Positions 1 through 10,405 of a stretch of 64,000 bases of DNA are shown here, piece by piece. The notes under the pieces were generated by a model. That model had not been told where the DNA came from, ran no database searches, and was given only the letters and a program-made list of their open reading frames with translations. The translations under genes and the position numbers were made by a program. Location of the stretch: positions 1,302,001-1,366,000 of the forward strand of contig NC_060259.1 in assembly GCF_921293095.1 (NCBI RefSeq). The letters are read 5' to 3'. How positions within the stretch are numbered: position 1 is the stretch's first letter; the number at the start of each line of letters is the position of its first letter. Source of the stretch: Ischnura elegans (Eukaryota > Arthropoda > Insecta > Odonata > Coenagrionidae).

Positions 1-950
1 GCAAATATTTTGATACAACTGGACTGGGGGTGTCCCACGATGCATCTCATTTTGATCAAAAACAAACGAAAGACGATATTTATGTAAACAACTAGGAAAC
101 TTGTGGAGGTGGAGGATTCTTTCTTTTTAAGCAGGCGAAATTGTTTGAACAGGCCTCTTGAACATTAAAGATGCGAAAAAAAGAAAACAGAAGGAATGCT
201 GAACTTGGCCTTGGCTGGAAAAGGGGTATGAAAGCGTTGGAATAAGCATGCTAAACATGTTGGAGAAGGAGTTGGTCGCCGATGTTCCTGTTTATTATCG
301 ATAATAATTGACGACAAGTCAGGATATTTTCATGTCCCTTATCAGCAAGGTTGAGGGCAGAATAAAACGCCAGGATACAAACGTGAGGCAGTTTATTCCC
401 GCGAGGAAAATGTTATTAATAAATGATGGACATTGTGGTTGAGGAGATGTTATGAATAGTGCTGTAAGCGTGCATTTAAATCACATTTTTCTCTCCTAAT
501 CTAGCAGTTTCTAAAATAAGGTCCTTATTCTATAATCATAGTAATAGAAACGGGCAGCTGTAGTGTTTCACAGGTACAATCGTCAGTTCATATTAGTCAT
601 TTCTCCAGCTGCTCGCTCGCATTGTATGCCTTCCATAAAGCGTAAAATTCAGCCTCGATACCTTAAGTAAATCTTTTATTATTTCCAAAACATCCCTCCT
701 GGTATTGCGATTCTAAAGATCGCTTCCTTTCTATTTAAGATCAACTGATTATTACGGATTTCCTAGTTGAGAGCTTCCATCGCCTATCACTAAGACAAAT
801 TTTTGCTCATATTTACCCTTAGGGCCACACCAGGCGATGAAATAGACGATCACGAACGTATATATATATTTGAAATAATGTTTTGTGAATTCACTTCGTG
901 GTATGGTGATATTATAAATTTAAAACTAAACCTTTTAGTATTCCATACAA
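1..950. other. Intergenic sequence without recognisable gene
   Basis: No coding region or known element is recognisable here; short open frames look random. The first 65 bases (GTGTCCCACG, then TTTTGATCAAA) resemble, in inverted orientation, sequence near 1344-1391 that ends GACCGTGGGAC. The two could be ends of one degenerate element of about 1.36 kb, but the match is short and no target duplication is visible. Confidence 0.4.
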
Positions 951-959
951 TACTAATGA

Positions 960-1053
960 AAAAACTCAACCGGTTTCGATCTTTTCAGGTCCTTATCTAG
1001 AGGTTTACGATTAAGATAACGACCTGAAAAGGTGGAAACCGGTTGGGTTTTTA
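960..1053. repeat. Hairpin repeat with about 40-bp arms
   Basis: Two arms of about 40 bp (960-999 and 1012-1053) are near-perfect reverse complements around a loop of about 12 bp. Each arm contains CCTGAAAAG, then GAAACCGGTT, and ends in a poly-T or poly-A run. The pattern CTGA...GAAAC...GGTT resembles a degenerate hammerhead-type core as found in Penelope-like tails, which would make this a tail-to-tail fragment. That reading is speculative; the hairpin itself is directly visible. Confidence 0.6.
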
Positions 1054-1219
1054 ATGCATACTGTGTGCAATACAACAAAGTTTATTTTTGTGTCCATAAT
1101 ATACATAATTATTAATTAAAATACTCATGCAGACGATAAATAAGTTTAACGTATTTGGCCTGTGTGTCAGCGCTTGGCGATGCTTTTTTGTCAAAGGCCC
1201 TGTGATTGGTTGGTTTCAT

Positions 1220-1304
1220 CCAATTGGATGAAAATTTAGAACCTGTCCTATCCATTTGTACAAATCGGTGATTTGTACAAACGATAGGACCAAAAGCCAG
1301 TTGG
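1220..1304. repeat. Imperfect foldback centred on TTTGTACAAATC
   Basis: An imperfect inverted repeat with a strong central hairpin: TTTGTACAAATC and GATTTGTACAAA flank two bases. The outer arms (CCAATTGG...GTCCTAT and ATAGGAC...CCAGTTGG) pair with gaps. It is probably a small MITE remnant. No target-site duplication was identified. Confidence 0.4.
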
Positions 1305-1397
1305 ACAAAATTTTGACCGTGGGACAGGGTGCGCGTCAGTTGCATCAAATTTTGATCAAAATATTTTGACGCAAATTTGACCGTGGGACATCGGCTT

Positions 1398-3110
1398 TAG
1401 AAACTATTCACACAGAGCACTATGATGGGAATGTTTTGTCGCGTGAGTTGGACATTTTTTCAGGGTTGAAACAAGGCCCTGAGACTAAACAACCGCCCAG
1501 ATTAGGAAGTATACTATAATTCCCTATGGCCGTGTAAAATGTCATGAACCTGAGTTCCTAAATATGGAAATGAGACATGGTTCCTTATACCTATGCACCC
1601 GGTGCGCTGTAGGGCGAAATTTTTTTTTCGCGTGGGTTGGGGATTTTTTCAGAGTCGAACCGAGATCCTCAGGGTCAAAAACCGCCCGTATTATGAAGTA
1701 TACTATAATTCCATACGACCATGTAAAAATTTCATGCACCTGAGTTCCTAAATATGGAAATGAGACATGGTTCCTTTTACCTATGCACCCGGTGCGCTGT
1801 AGGGCGAAATTTTTTTTCGCGTGGGTTGGGGATTTTTTCAGAGTCGAACCGAGATCTTCAGGGTCAAAAACCGCCCGTATTATGAAGTATACTATAATTC
1901 CCTACGACCGTGTAAAATGTCATGCACCTGACTTCCTAATTAAGGAAGTGAGACATGGTTCCTTGTACCTATACACACGGAGCGCTGTAGAACGAATTTT
2001 TTTTTCGCTTGATTTGGGCATTTTTAAAAAATAAAATCAAGGTCCTCAGACTAAATATCTGCCCGTATTATCAAGTATACTATAATTTACTATCACTTTG
2101 GAATATTTCATGAATCTAACTTCATAAATAAGGGAATAAAACATGGTTCCTTGTACCTATTCACCCGGAGCGCTGAAGTAAGAAAATGTTTGTCGCGTGG
2201 GTTGGAAATTTTTTCAGAGTCGAACCGAGGTCTTTAGGGTAAAATGCCACCCGCATTATCAAGTAGACTATAATTCCCTATCTTTTTGGAAGATTTCATG
2301 AATTTAACTTGATAAATAAGGGAATAAAACATGGTTCCTTGTACCTATGCACTCGGAACGCTGAAGTAAGAAAAATTTTGTCGCGTGGGTTGGGAATTTT
2401 TCCAGAGTCGTACCGAGGTCTTCAGGGTCAAAATCCGCCCGTATTATCAAGTATACTATAATTTCCTATGACCATGGAAAATATCATGCACCTGACTTCC
2501 TAATTAAGGAAGTGAGACATGGTTCCTTGTACCTATACACACGGAGCGCTGTAGAGCGTATTTTATTTCGCTTGGCTTGTAAATTTTTCCAGAGTCAAAT
2601 CGAGGTCGTCAGACTAAAAAACCGGCCGTATTATTAAGTAAACTATAATTTTCTATAATCTTGAATGATTTCATGAATCTAACTTCATAAATAAAGGAAT
2701 AAAACATTGTTCCTTGTACCTATGCACCCGGAGCGCTTAAGTAAGACATTTTTGTCGCGTGGGTTGACAATTTTTCCAGAGTCGAACCGAGGTCTTCAGT
2801 GTCAAAAACTGCCCGTGTTCGCAAGTATATTATAATTTTCTATAACCATAGACAATTTCATGTACCAGACTTCCTAAATAAGGAAGTAAGACATGGTGCC
2901 TTACAACCCATGCATCCAGAGCGCTGCAGTGCGAAATTTATTTTTCCCGTGAGTTGACAATTTTTCCAGAGTCGAACCGTGGACCATAGACTCAAAATAC
3001 AGACGTATCATAAATTTTCATTTTATTAACTATCTATAACAAAACTTTCACTTCCCTGCATTGATTACGTTGTGAGAAAACCGTGTTTCCTTTTACCTAT
3101 GTCTCCCGTT
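1398..3110. repeat. 188-bp tandem satellite, about nine monomers
   Basis: A unit of roughly 188 bp recurs head to tail about nine times. Landmarks such as GGTTCCTTGTACCTAT, then GCGCTG, then a TTTTT-CGCGTGGGTTGG block, then AGTCGAACCGAG, then AAGTATACTATAATT reappear near 1580, 1769, 1957, 2145, 2335, 2521, 2709 and 2896. Divergence is moderate and increases towards 3.1 kb. Open frames inside it on both strands are by-products of the repeat. The unit length is nucleosome-sized, as in many arthropod satellites. It shows no relation to the 181-bp and 175-bp satellites further right. Confidence 0.9.
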
Positions 3111-4690
3111 TAAATGCACGTAAAATTTGAATTCCCGCCGCGCTAGAGGCTCAAGATGGCGGATTACATTGGTCAAGTGCGTGACACGACCTGGCTTTTA
3201 CCGACCTTGCTGGTAAATAGTTCATAAAAGGTTGTTACAGAAACCCATCTCGTCTCCGTTGAGAGAAGCACTTGAGATTTCATTTGCCAAAACAAGATTA
3301 TGCTCCTTTAATGCAAAATTTATCGCTACGTGCTGTCGATATTCGTGTGAACGCATAATCTCGCAGCGTAAACTCGTAGTTCCCGCATTCCAAACCGGAA
3401 AAAGTGACAGCCGATATTCAATTCGGCGGTAAAATCGACTGAACGAAGCAAAAAAAAAACTGTTTATGTATGGAATGAAGTTCCTGCAAGATGGAAAAGG
3501 GGAAGAACTACCTTTACTGACGAGGAGGTAGACACTCTGCTCCACATTGATAGACAGCATCACAGATTTCTCCTCAAGGTCCATTAAGTAATGTAAGAAT
3601 CGCATTGCTAATGTTAATCAATCGCTGTTCTATATCCGCCTCAATATCTTTTCCGAAAATATTATTTACTTCACGACCAAAACGGCTCTCACATAGGCTG
3701 TTTTCAATATATAAATAACAGCTTAATAAAACAGAATGTTTAACAAAAGAAACAAATCAAAATGTTCAAACATAAAAAGGGGGATTATTGGCTATAGGCA
3801 GTGGTGAGTTCAGATGGCATTTTAAGGAGGATATGAAAATATTGGTGTAGGAAAAGAGGTCAAGGGAAGAGCATTTTGAAGCGAGGGAGTTCATGAAGGA
3901 GAGAATTCGGTCGGAAAAGGGGCATTGAAAAATGGAAAGACGGAATCGCAGAATGTGAATCATCTTGTCCAGGCCAAGCTATTTACATCGTCGCCTGCTG
4001 GGTATGCGCGAAAGAGCACGAAAAGAAAATTATAATTTGTTAATTTGGCCCGTACGCACCTTTTTCTTACATATAATGACAAACTTTCGCATGAAAGTTA
4101 CGTATTTATCTTGTGCAAATAATAATGACGACATGCACCTTGATTGACTGCATTTCAAGATGAAAGAAATATTACATTTTGCTTTCGGGTAACCGATATT
4201 ACACGACCAATACTTCTTGTTCGTTAAATAATTAGAAGTAGTGGGAAAAACGGTTCGGAACTTCGGGGAATCTATTAGTGACAAGGCTACGCTGGTAAGT
4301 CTACGGTCAAAGATGTTATGACTAAAGCATAGGATAACTAGGAATGCAAGAACTACAATACCGTAGGTTGTGGTAATAAACAGCGATAAAAAAACTCACA
4401 CGTGATCGAAAACATTCCTTTAAACAATTTTTTCTGCTCTTAATTAAGAGCAGAAAAAATTGTAACCCATTGCGCCCATGGTCAACACATTGCGCCAATA
4501 GTTGTATCCAAATATACTCAAATAACATAATTAATGTAGTCTATGTAGGCGTACAATATAATAGCGACGTAATTTTGCCAAACTACTAATAAGTAGAGGG
4601 TTTTAATCGTGTATAGTAGCACATCTTTAGTCAAAATATTGAAGAATACGCGTACGAAAATACTCTCGTGAAACACTGGAGACCTACTTG
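3110..4690. other. Unassigned region with a faint Myb-like trace
   Basis: No intact gene is visible. A short plus-strand stretch near 3500-3580 can be read as TTFTDEEVDTLLHIDRQ, which resembles the start of a Myb/SANT-like helix of the accessory protein of Harbinger transposons. It is too short to be conclusive. The minus-strand open frame covering 3222-3605 overlaps it and has no recognisable motif. Confidence 0.25.
4424..4463. repeat. Perfect 40-bp palindrome
   Basis: Bases 4424-4463 are perfectly self-complementary around TTAATTAA, with AGAGCAG and a poly-A run on one arm and the reverse complement on the other. It could form a 20-bp cruciform stem. It is followed by two close copies of CATTGCGCC. 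No element assignment. Confidence 0.85.
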
Positions 4691-4694
4691 CATG

Positions 4695-4980
4695 CCCTGT
4701 AAACACAAATAGCTGCTGAAGCGCTGCAGCAGCGCTACACCGTAGCCATGACCGTAGCGCTGCAGACGGTGCCCACGCGCTGCTGACGCGCGACAGCAAC
4801 CTTCAAATTTCCGTTTTTTGAATGCCACACGCGCTGCTAGGGCGCCACTGTAGCGCTGCAGAACAGCTGCGGCAGCGTAACGGAGGAGCATCGCAGCGCT
4901 GCAACAACCGTCTTGCAGCGCTGTAGAAATGCATTAGCAACGCTACACCAGCGGTGCTGCGGCGCCCGAATTTCGCTTAA
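4695..4980. repeat. GCGCTGCAGC-rich repeat, left copy
   Basis: A GC-rich patch in AT-rich surroundings, built from many variants of AGCGCTGCAGC. Its left edge, CCCTGTAAACACAAATAG plus CTGC (4695-4716), is an exact reverse complement of 9724-9745. The two patches may be independent MITE copies in opposite orientation or the outer ends of a 5.05-kb composite. No matching target duplication flanks the pair, so separate copies are more likely. Confidence 0.6.
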
Positions 4981-5257
4981 TTGCGTACTGAATCAAGCTT
5001 GGTCGCGGTCCGTTTCATGCTTCAAGCGATTTGAAGCGTCACCGCTCTAAAGGCCGGTCCGTTTCATTCCTTCGCTTTGAAGCGCTTCAAGCAAGACGGT
5101 GAAACGGACCGGCATTTCAGAACGGCGGGCATTTCGACTTGGGTTGCTAGGGAGTTGTTGAATGAAAGAGTTTGTTTATAAACATGTTATCAATCAGACA
5201 TCTCGATCTTACCTTCAATCGCACGGAAATGGAATTTTTTTCCATTTGCTAACAAGT

Positions 5258-5940
5258 ATTTTTTGATGGCGAATCGGATACGAGTGATGACGCTAGTACA
5301 AGTGAGAGTGAGGAGGAATTGGGAAACGTCGATGAGGTGGATTTATTAGTAATTTATGCCATCAAATGATGGAGGCGAGGGGAAATCTGGCATTGAAGCC
5401 ACGGATTCTATCTTACGTAGAAAATTTGGTGGGGAATTACAGTGCACTAACGTTCTCAAGTAATTTCAAATATTGTCATTGATAAGCCTGATCTTATTTA
5501 AAATAATAAATCAATTGTGTGGCGGGCAATGCAGCTACCGTCCATGACGTGCGGGTGTTAAAAAATTCACGGCTCTCATACATTTGAGCCATCAAGAGGA
5601 ATTCTTTCCCAATGATACCCACATCATTGCAGACTCTGATTATAGAATCGATGAAATTTGATGGTACTATTCAGAGATTTTACGGGTCTTGATGCGAAAC
5701 GAAAAGATGAACTACACTGCGGGATGACTTTGCGTCAGAAACTCTTCAATACTAAGTTTTCGAGGGCTCGAAAAGTAATAAATGATAAAATATTAAGAGA
5801 CAAATTCAAATTAATTATATGTGGAAAAGATAACGGTATTCATCTTGGCTTTTTGTGCGCTCCATAATAATTGTGAAGAAAGAGGAGGCGAAGCGCCCGA
5901 TGTAGCTCCAACTGACGTGGAAAGAGTACCGATTAAATTT
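5258..5940 (+). pseudogene. Harbinger transposase remnant (DDE_Tnp_4-like)
   Basis: Harbinger transposases are DDE enzymes that cut and paste the element. The N-terminal part reads as an acidic Ser/Asp-rich stretch, then RILSYVENLVGNYSALTF, which matches the conserved lead-in of the family. After an apparent internal deletion the catalytic core resumes with VHDVRVLKNSRL, then FPNDTHIIADSDYR (the second catalytic Asp region), LFNTKFSRARKVINDKI (usually S-S-A-R-V-V-I-E) and finally ALHNNCEERGGEAP, matching the C-terminal HNxCEE signature. Reading frames change several times and stops are present, so this is a dead copy. The intact family protein is about 350-400 residues. Confidence 0.75.
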
Positions 5941-6148
5941 AATGAAAACATAATTAGGATGAGAGGGGTGAATAGGTAAAAGGCAGAGAATCATGATAAT
6001 GAATTACCTCAGGATTAATTACATTTATATATATCTAAGCAATTAAATAGGTACATTATAATTATAATACAATAACAAATTACAAGAACTTGTCATAAAA
6101 ATGCATTGAAACTCTTCTTACTTATTTCATATCAATTACGTTAAAAAT

Positions 6149-6375
6149 ATTATGAACACCCAATTAATTGTTTGAGGCGTAACTTGGTGAAAGCGATTCA
6201 TAATTAAATTAAGAAAGAAGAACTTTGTACTTTCACATTAATATTTATTCACGACCATGGTTTCAACGTTAGACGTCATCGATGACGTCTAACGTTGAAA
6301 CCATGGTCGTGAATAAATATTAATGTGAAAGTACAAAGTTCTTCTTTCTTAATTTAATTATGAACACCCAATTAA
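6149..6375. mobile_element. PLE-tail insertion flanked by a 19-bp duplication
   Basis: The 19-mer ATTATGAACACCCAATTAA occurs at 6149-6167 and 6357-6375, which looks like a target-site duplication made on insertion into the Harbinger element. The inserted segment starts with GTGAAAGCGATTCATAAT, which is shared with a Penelope-like tail at 51,470-51,487, and then consists almost wholly of a perfect palindrome. Each half carries the hammerhead-like part of that same tail (TAACGTTGAAACCATGGTC, then GAATAAATATT). Confidence 0.7.
6197..6364. repeat. Perfect 168-bp palindrome
   Basis: Every base from 6197 to 6280 pairs with its mirror in 6281-6364, giving two 84-bp arms without a spacer or mismatch. 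The centre is GACGTCATCGATGACGTC. Each arm contains the GAAACCATGGTC part of a hammerhead-like motif, so the unit is a head-to-head duplication of a PLE tail. A palindrome this perfect is either very young or kept perfect by gene conversion. It could also be an assembly artefact. Confidence 0.9.
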
Positions 6376-6389
6376 AAAATGTCACTGAT

Positions 6390-6613
6390 TTTGAAAAATT
6401 AGTTTCTTCATCTAATCTATCACTGTTCTTTGCAATTCCATTTTCTCCTCGAGCCTTTGCCGCTTCTCTTCATCTAATTTTTTCCCTTTCCTCCGTCGCC
6501 TTTTATCTTTCTTCCCTCTCTATTTCGCGCTCCCGCTTGTTATTTTCCTTTTCCTGGTTGATATCTTTAATGAACTCCTCAATTATTACATCGACTCGCC
6601 TCTTCTTTGGCAT
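6390..6613 (-). pseudogene. Harbinger accessory (Myb-like) protein remnant
   Basis: Read from an ATG at 6613 leftwards, this gives MPKKRRVDVIIEEFIKDI followed by a highly charged Glu/Arg/Lys stretch with one or more stops. Harbinger elements encode, besides the transposase, a Myb/SANT-domain protein that ends in such a charged coiled coil. Position and convergent orientation relative to the transposase fit that role. The Myb domain itself is not recognisable, so only the C-terminal half may remain. Moderate confidence. Confidence 0.45.
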
Positions 6614-7189
6614 TGCTTGGGAAAAATGAATTAATAGAGATTACCACAGGAAATAATGTTACTTTAGGGACTTCTAAGCTAATTAATTCAATAACCTAAA
6701 GTATCGTCACAGTAAACACACTATTAAATAGAAACATCATCAATCACTATAACGCTAAAGTCATTAATATCTCTTCAAATAGTTCATCGTTTCTATTCAC
6801 TTACTTTCTGCAGATTTTGACGGCCCTTCACGGCATGGCGGCTTCCTTTAACCGATCGGGCATCCAAATTGAATAATATTTTTCTCTCCATTACTTTCAA
6901 TTATTAACCAAAACCTTTCTCAGCTACGCGGGTAATGTCTTCTATTCCACAGCTTTATTTATTTATCTCACCAGTGCATAGTAACCGTGATAATATCGCA
7001 AACGATATATCGCATTCGCTCCAAACACTTCACGTAAATGCTGGGGCGTTTGGAGCTATCAAACTTGATAATTTATGCTCGCTCCCGGGCCCCACCTTCT
7101 GTGCTTCAGAGCCCTCCAAAGCGTGAAACGGACCGACCTGAGGCGCTTGAAGTGGCTTGAAGCGTGAAACGGACCGCGACCCTTATCCT

Positions 7190-7640
7190 TGCCAATTACT
7201 ACCCGGTGGCCTATCCCCAAAAGCAATTCCATCATTTTTGTGCAGGTCTGAATTATCATCGCTGCTATACTCGTAGATATGTCTACTTGTCCGGGCACTA
7301 GTCAGCCTGGATGGTGAATGAAGAAATAGCTATTGGGCATACGCTATGAAAGAGTACTGAAATAAATTATTAGGTCTTGATTGAATTACGCAGTTCAATC
7401 AAGACCTAATAATTTATTTCAGTACTCCTTCGTAGCTTATGCCCAATAGCTATTTCATCATTCACCTGCCAGGCTGACTAGTGCCCGGACAAGTAGACAT
7501 ATCTACGAGCATAGCAGCGATGATAATTCAGACCTGCACATGAATGATGGAATTGCTTTTGGGGATTTACACTGAAAGCATACCATCAATGAAAAGGTCC
7601 GGAATAGCCTGCATAACTATGGCCACAGGGTAGTAAACCA
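7190..7640. repeat. Large foldback with 173-bp arms
   Basis: Bases 7213-7385 and 7394-7566 are reverse complements (roughly 93-95% by eye) around an 8-base loop. Similarity resumes further out (TTACTACCCGGTGGCC on the left, GGCCACAGGGTAGTAA on the right) after about 50 extra bases in the right arm. The left arm starts a few bases after the Harbinger right end. No coding content and no family recognised. It may be a foldback MITE or an inverted duplication made during repair. Confidence 0.85.
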
Positions 7641-8017
7641 AAACGAAATTACCTTGACAAGAAGTTTGGCACACAGGGTAGAATTCTATGACGGTCACAA
7701 CCTAGAAAGTAAAATTTCCATAGACTTTCACTCTAGGCTTACCATCAGTACTTCGCTCAGCCAAAACAGGATTAGTTCTCAAATCTCGAATCAAAAAAAG
7801 AATGCAAAATTAAGAACTGGTAACCACTCCATACAAAGCGTACAACAATCCTCAGAATAACTAAGCATACCTTAAACACAGATACTTACTCACCATTCGC
7901 TATACAGCATTATCCATACAGCAGAATGAGTTTATGGTAGAAGAATAAAATCGCAAAAATTCAAAATATGCTTAAAAAAATTTATTTTCAGTGCATCTTT
8001 TAATTTGCATCCCAAAA

Positions 8018-8450
8018 AGTTACAGAACAAAGAGACAGAATGCAAGGCCAGATTTAAATAGCAATTAATGGCTGTGGAAGTTTCTCTGACCTTTCCTCAG
8101 AATATAAATTTGAAAATTAGAGAATAAACAAAATTCATGTTAAGTAATTAATGCATGATATGTCAGCAGAAGCAATGCAACGAAAAATCATCAAAAGCAA
8201 AGGCAACAAACATAGTACTCAATATAGAATGAGAATGCACCATAATTCCTAGTTACAGAACAAAATGACAGTACCCAAGGGCAGAATTGCATGGCATATA
8301 ATAGCAGTGGAAGTTTTTATGCTCTTTCTTCGAAATACAAAACTGAAAATTAGAGAATAAACAGTGGTCGTTTAAAATAATTATGCTAGACACATCAGAT
8401 GAAGCAAGAGCAATTCAATGAAAAATAAAAGCATATATTCATAATAATGC
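8018..8450. repeat. Divergent tandem duplication, period about 233 bp
   Basis: AGTTACAGAACAAA starts at 8018 and again at 8251. Shared landmarks follow in the same order: GGCAGAATTGCA-type text, TGGAAGTTT, CTTTC, then GAAAATTAGAGAATAAACA. The two units are clearly related but diverged. No coding potential is recognisable. Confidence 0.7.
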
Positions 8451-9560
8451 AACAGTATACACAATCGCTGTCAAAAACGGATATCCTTATCCTGGTGCAA
8501 TTGCTGGTACCACTCTCCTATCTTTTTATTTATTTAACCAAAACCAACATGAACCAGCGCAGGCTTCTTATCAGCATCTGAGGAAATACCAAAGAACACA
8601 CTTAAAGCATCTACTGATACAAAAGACGCAATCAATGGGAGATCAATTGTAAAAGGAGGGAAGGAATAACTGACAAGAGTAAAAACTATACCAAGAATAG
8701 CTTTGTAATAATTATAATATTTATCATGATGAATCATAAGCACGCAAGAGGATTCCCACATGCACACCACACGGTGACAACAATGTTACATACGCCAGAA
8801 AATTACACTCTCTCATTTATATAAAGGCTAAAATTGCCAAACACTCATGAAGGCAATCTACCCTGAAGCTGGAACTTGCAAAAACATTTGCAATATTTTC
8901 TAATTTGTTCTCAGAAGGTTCAATGAACACACTCTTGAAGTAGGAATTCAATATATTGCCTTTCACGAAACTGTTTGCTAATACTTATTCATCATCGTAT
9001 TTTAGCGATCAAACGGAAGATATTTTACATTGCTCGTACTTCCCTAACACCAGACCAAAATGCTTTTGAGTTATCCCGTTACTCCTCTACCAGTGTTTTC
9101 ATTTTAAAATTCATCAATGCATTCCTGAAGGCGTACTTAAGCTTTAAATAACTTATATTTTTTAATTAGTAACACGAGATAATTACTGGATAAATCAGTA
9201 TTGACATCTTCCATTTCAGCAGGGCATTCTCTCTGTCGCTTTAATGATTTTTTCACTCCCGCGTCAGCCCGTCTCGTTAGACAATCTTTTTGGTATTTTA
9301 CTAAAAAGGTTGGCTAACAAAAACTTTTGAGCTGTGAACTTTTCCTGTGACATGCGTTACAAATTTCCTATTTCACTACTAATGGAAACCTATATGATCA
9401 TTATTTTAAAGCTTATTTCCAATGGTTCCAAACATAACTACGACCACGTATGTAAACAAAAACACTCACTCTTAAAATGTGTTTATATTCACCATGAAAG
9501 AATGCCAATTCTACCTAATTTCAAGGAGAATTGAATTTAAAGTAACTAAAATTATACATT
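8450..9560. other. Unassigned region without recognisable gene
   Basis: No family-level match is visible. A 78-residue minus-strand frame (8534-8770) is hydrophobic and ends VHVGFG; it could be an orphan exon but has no recognised domain. Nothing else stands out. Confidence 0.3.
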
Positions 9561-9745
9561 TTAAAAGATGGTGCTGCAGGCATGCTTTGCGCATGCGCTG
9601 CTGATGCGCTGCAATTGCATGTTTCGCCAGCGTGCTGCGAAAGAGCGCTGCACAAGCGCTGTTACCTCGCTTCATTGAAACGGAAACGAACTTGCAGCTG
9701 TGAAACCCCTGTACAGCGCTGCTGCAGCTATTTGTGTTTACAGGG
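9560..9745. repeat. GCGCTGCAGC-rich repeat, right copy (inverted)
   Basis: This second GC-rich patch with GCGCTGCTGC and TGCGCTGC motifs ends GCTATTTGTGTTTACAGGG, the reverse complement of the left edge of the 4695-4980 repeat. It overlaps a minus-strand open frame (9511-9918) that is probably a by-product. Confidence 0.6.
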
Positions 9746-10405
9746 TGGTTTACAGTGATATCAATCATTTCACCCACAATAAAAGATAAATCATACCTTA
9801 CCTTAATTATCCAGTGACAGGAAACTGTTGGAGTTGGCTTGCACGAATCGCAATAACGTGCGGGATTGAAGCAGATTTCCAGCAAAACATAGCTTCGGGT
9901 TGAACACACAATCCACACGCACCGGTTATCGATGATTAAAACACTATGTCAATTCTTCCAATACGTATAATAATACAAACAAATATAAAATTAACCTACA
10001 TCAGTAGCTAGTTAAGTACGGATTTCCTTTTGGTTATTAGCATAGATGCCGGAGTTCCTCATACAGCACGTTCTTGTAGTCTCTGGTCTCTCTGGTAGTC
10101 TCGATCGAAATGCCGAGCTTAACTGTTAACGAGATTATAACTGTATCACTCCCACTCACTTCCCTTGCTTATTGCGGCAGTGGAGGCGCAGAATTGAGAA
10201 TTTAATTTTTTTGTTTAAACAGTTATATTAAAATATTGCTTAAAAAATTAAACTTCGCTTTTACTTTTGCTCTGTGCAAGAACTATTTTTTGTATTTTTC
10301 ATGTATTGTGAACCATTTTTCCATGTGTATATTTCACGGATGGAAACTGAATTTTACATATGTAATACGTCTGTATTTCGCGTGCATTTACAAATTAACA
10401 TAAAT

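Larger units (their letters stand above)
5001..7181. mobile_element. PIF/Harbinger DNA transposon, degenerate, with TIRs
   Basis: The ends are inverted repeats starting GGTCGCGGTCCGTTTCA (5001) and its reverse complement ending at 7181. Further imperfect similarity runs about 65 bp inwards, including a second GGTCCGTTTCA. A 3-bp CTT flanks both ends (4998-5000 and 7182-7184), matching the 3-bp target duplications of the superfamily, although these are usually TWA. Inside are remnants of the transposase (plus strand) and of the Arg/Glu-rich accessory protein (minus strand), in the convergent layout typical of Harbinger elements. A PLE-tail fragment has inserted between them. The element is clearly inactive. 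Confidence 0.8.

Noticed and set aside
1542-2034. Open frames on both strands in the 1.5-2.0 kb region
   Set aside because: They track the 188-bp satellite and recur with its period, so they are by-products of the repeat.
8534-8770. 78-residue hydrophobic minus-strand open frame as a membrane protein gene
   Set aside because: It has no recognisable domain and no supported neighbouring exons. A frame of this length is expected by chance in 64 kb.
9511-9918. 135-residue minus-strand open frame as a host gene
   Set aside because: Half of it overlaps the GCGCTGCAGC repeat, and the Cys-rich look comes from that composition. No known motif is present.
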